Source: Zhihengliuella alba
Lineage (GTDB): Bacteria > Actinomycetota > Actinomycetes > Actinomycetales > Micrococcaceae
Assembly: GCF_039538765.1 (NCBI RefSeq)
Contig: NZ_BAABCJ010000006.1
Location: 1 to 64,000, forward strand
Reading direction: 5' to 3'
Length of the DNA stretch: 64,000 bases
Below, one piece after another: positions 62,257-64,000 of this stretch. The notes beneath the pieces were generated by a model that did no database searches, was not told where the DNA came from, and saw only the letters and a program-made list of their open reading frames with translations. Position numbers and translations under genes: made by a program. The first letter of the stretch is position 1. Every line of letters starts with the position of its first letter.

Positions 62257-62285
62257 ATAGTGACACCACTGTGGTGTCACGTCAA
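62257..62285 (-). promoter_or_regulatory. promoter with palindromic operator in its spacer; probable leaderless start
   Basis: On the minus strand TTGACG (62285-62280) and CACTAT (62262-62257) are 17 bases apart. A perfect 21-bp palindrome (62260-62280; arms GTGACACCAC and its complement around one central base) fills the spacer. A start site seven bases after the -10 would be 62250, the first base of the GTG start codon. Confidence 0.68.
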
Positions 62286-62350
62286 TACCGCTCGCTTCGC
62301 CCTCTGCCGTCGGAGCCGCAGAGGCATCCGCCGCACGCCCGGAGCCAGCC

Positions 62351-62920
62351 TCAGGGGCGGGGTCGGCTCGGCACCCCGCTGCGATTCAGACGGCACTGGA
62401 GTCCTGCCAGCACGCACAGCGCCAAAGGCGGCACGGCTCCGCCGGCGAGCCCGAGGACCGCCGCGCTCGACGCGACGCCGGAGCCGTCCGGCGTCGTCCC
62501 GCCGCCACCGAACGGGAGCAGCAGCGCCACCAGCGCGACGGCGGCGCCGATCACGAGGAGTCGCCGCCGCAGCAGGGCCGCCCAGAGGGCCAGCGGGACG
62601 GCGAGCTGCACCGTGAGCGAGCCGAGCATGAAGAGGAGCACCGCCGCCAGGACGGCCAGCACCATGGATGCGACCGCGACAGTCCACAGTCCGGGTCCCC
62701 TCCGGTAGCCGCTGCTTCCGGCGGCCCGGACGGCCGCCGCCGGGGCCAGCACCGGGACCAGCATCGCCAGGTAGACGAGTGCCACCCAGGCGTCCGTCCC
62801 GGCGAACCACGGCACGAACAGCTGGGGCACATACGCGAGGGCGTGGATCCACAGCAGCCGTTCGGTGAAACGCTCGGCGGCCCCGGCGCCGCCGTCCTGT
62901 CCTCCTGGTCCGCTGCTCAT
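62351..62920 (-). CDS. small membrane protein of unknown function
   Basis: A 189-residue protein with a short hydrophilic start (MSSGPGGQDGGAGAAERF) and about five or six hydrophobic segments: LLWIHALAYVPQLFVPWFAG, WVALVYLAMLVPVLAPAAAV, AVASMVLAVLAAVLLFMLGS, AVPLALWAALLRRRLLVIGA and ALCVLAGLQCRLN near the end. I do not recognise the family. ATG at 62920 is preferred over one 20 codons upstream. It is divergent from the AmiS/UreI-like gene. Confidence 0.6.
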   Translation of the reverse strand: MSSGPGGQDGGAGAAERFTERLLWIHALAYVPQLFVPWFAGTDAWVALVYLAMLVPVLAPAAAVRAAGSSGYRRGPGLWTVAVASMVLAVLAAVLLFMLGSLTVQLAVPLALWAALLRRRLLVIGAAVALVALLLPFGGGGTTPDGSGVASSAAVLGLAGGAVPPLALCVLAGLQCRLNRSGVPSRPRP

Positions 62921-63096
62921 TGCCCCGAGTCTGCCGCCGGTCGGCCCGAATTCACAGCCGGCAGTCCGTGCGGCCGGCACCGGCCCGTCGCATGCGCGCT
63001 CCGTGGAACGACCCGCCCACCCGTGGCCTATGATCCTCGCAGGGGCACGGCGCGTTCGGCACCGGAGGCCTCTCTACTGTTTCCCCGGGAGTTCTC

Positions 63097-63903
63097 ATGT
63101 CCAGTGTCGGACTTCTCTACGTCGGCGCGGTGCTCTGCGTCAACGGTCTGGTCCTGATCGGCCTCGTCCGCCCGCGCGGCGCGACCGTCCTCAACTTCCT
63201 CGTCGGCGCCCTGCAGGTGGTCTTCCCGACGATCCTGCTGATCGAGGCCGACGGCGACCCGGCCGCGGTCCTCGCGGCGTCCGGTCTGTACCTGTTCGGC
63301 TTCACCTACCTCTGGGTGGGCGCCATCAACACCTTCGATCTGCCGGCCGAGGGCTTCGGCTGGTTCAGCCTCTACGTGGCGATCGCCGCCGTGGTCTTCG
63401 GCGGGGCGGCCATCGCCCTCCAGGCGGATCCGGTCTCGGCCGCCATGTGGTGGCTGTGGGCCGCTCTCTGGTTCCTGTTCTTCCTGCTCGATGGGCTGGG
63501 GCACACCTGGCTGCGGGTCCCGATCGGCTGGTTCGCGATCTTCTGCGGTGTCGGCACGTGCACCGCTCCGGCCCTCCTCCAGCTCCTCGGGCTGTACGCC
63601 CCCTCCCCCGCCGCCGGTGCCGCCCTGGGTCTGGCGGGCATCACGGTTCTCGTCCTCGCCCTCCTGCTGGGTCGGCGCTCGCTGCGGGCCCGCCGCATCG
63701 AAACCGAGGCCGAGCTCACCGGCGATCCCGAGGCGGCGGTCGCCCGGCCGGTCTCGGCTTCCGCCACAGCACCAAGCCAGCCGGACGCGGAGTCCGGGAC
63801 GATGCGCTCGAGCGGTACGAGTTCGGGATCCGGGCGCACCGTCGCCGACTCACCGGAGCCCGGCTCCACGGAGATCGCGGCGAGAATCATCACGCGGGGC
63901 TGA
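63097..63903 (+). CDS. AmiS/UreI family channel
   Basis: A 268-residue membrane protein with six or seven helices matching AmiS/UreI: GLLYVGAVLCVNGLVLIG, ATVLNFLVGALQVVFPTILL, LYLFGFTYLWVGAINTFDL, GFGWFSLYVAIAAVVFG, WWLWAALWFLFFLLDGLGH and GWFAIFCGVGTCTAPALLQL. These form proton-gated urea or short-amide channels. The C-terminal 70 residues are a hydrophilic Ser/Thr/Arg tail, longer than usual. Such genes normally sit with urease or amidase operons; none lies upstream here, and the sequence to the right is outside the window. The last 97 bases after it hold no gene I can see. Confidence 0.85.
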   Translation: MSSVGLLYVGAVLCVNGLVLIGLVRPRGATVLNFLVGALQVVFPTILLIEADGDPAAVLAASGLYLFGFTYLWVGAINTFDLPAEGFGWFSLYVAIAAVVFGGAAIALQADPVSAAMWWLWAALWFLFFLLDGLGHTWLRVPIGWFAIFCGVGTCTAPALLQLLGLYAPSPAAGAALGLAGITVLVLALLLGRRSLRARRIETEAELTGDPEAAVARPVSASATAPSQPDAESGTMRSSGTSSGSGRTVADSPEPGSTEIAARIITRG

Positions 63904-64000
63904 TCCCGCCCTCGACTGCTCACCGCCCGGCCTCGTCCGGCACCGATGCGTACCACCGCGGGAAATGTGACGCCGCGTTGATGCGGGATTTTGCCATGGA

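Noticed and set aside
61726..62280. HicAB toxin-antitoxin pair
   Set aside because: The HicB-like protein has no HicA-sized partner on either side; its neighbours are DUF4097 and a membrane protein.

Overview
The window is 64 kb of chromosomal DNA with very high G+C (roughly 70% by eye). It has tightly packed operons, many ATGA or GTGA start/stop overlaps and frequent GTG starts. The gene content (a DUF222/13E12-type protein, Ku plus three-domain LigD, SorC and LacI regulators, CUT1-type ABC systems, a Wadjet-like jetABC set) points to an actinobacterium, most likely of the Micrococcales/Micrococcaceae type. Genus is not decided by anything I can read. I saw no tRNA, rRNA, insertion sequence, prophage or CRISPR array.

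Left part (1-16.3 kb): the start of a DUF222 protein running off the left edge; an SRPBCC protein; a TetR/ATPase/permease exporter operon with an operator-overlapped promoter; an unknown lipoprotein; small oxidoreductase and regulator genes; and jetA-jetB-jetC, an SMC-like operon of the Wadjet plasmid-defence family that has no jetD after it.

Carbohydrate island (16.4-39.9 kb): (1) a LacI-controlled operon with a family-5 binding protein, a Dpp/Opp-type transporter and two GH32 fructosidases, one cytoplasmic and one Tat-exported, probably for fructan or fructo-oligosaccharide use, followed by an esterase-like hydrolase; (2) a polyol-type ABC transporter divergent from a SorC regulator, whose operator-like motif recurs before a mannitol dehydrogenase 20 kb away; (3) a complete fructosamine (fructoselysine) locus: deglycase FrlB, kinase FrlD and a LacI regulator on one side, and binding protein, two permeases and epimerase FrlC on the other, sharing twin operators.

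Repair and redox part (39.9-51.9 kb): LigD, Ku and a type IB topoisomerase form a non-homologous end-joining cluster. Then come an MFS exporter with a zinc alcohol dehydrogenase and a divergent XRE regulator, a PQQ-type sugar dehydrogenase lipoprotein, the mannitol dehydrogenase and a small membrane protein.

Sulfur part (52.0-58.9 kb): MetN-MetI-LLM monooxygenase-DszC-like monooxygenase-MetQ in one operon, plus a second DszC-like gene. Each of the two transcription units is preceded by a near-identical SAM-I-type riboswitch whose closing helix runs into the ribosome binding site. This looks like organosulfur scavenging under S-adenosylmethionine control.

Right end (59.0-64 kb): a ribbon-helix-helix regulator, a DUF4097 protein and an ABC-2 exporter form one operon driven by a promoter whose spacer is a 21-bp palindrome and whose transcript appears leaderless. 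A small membrane protein and an AmiS/UreI-type channel close the window.
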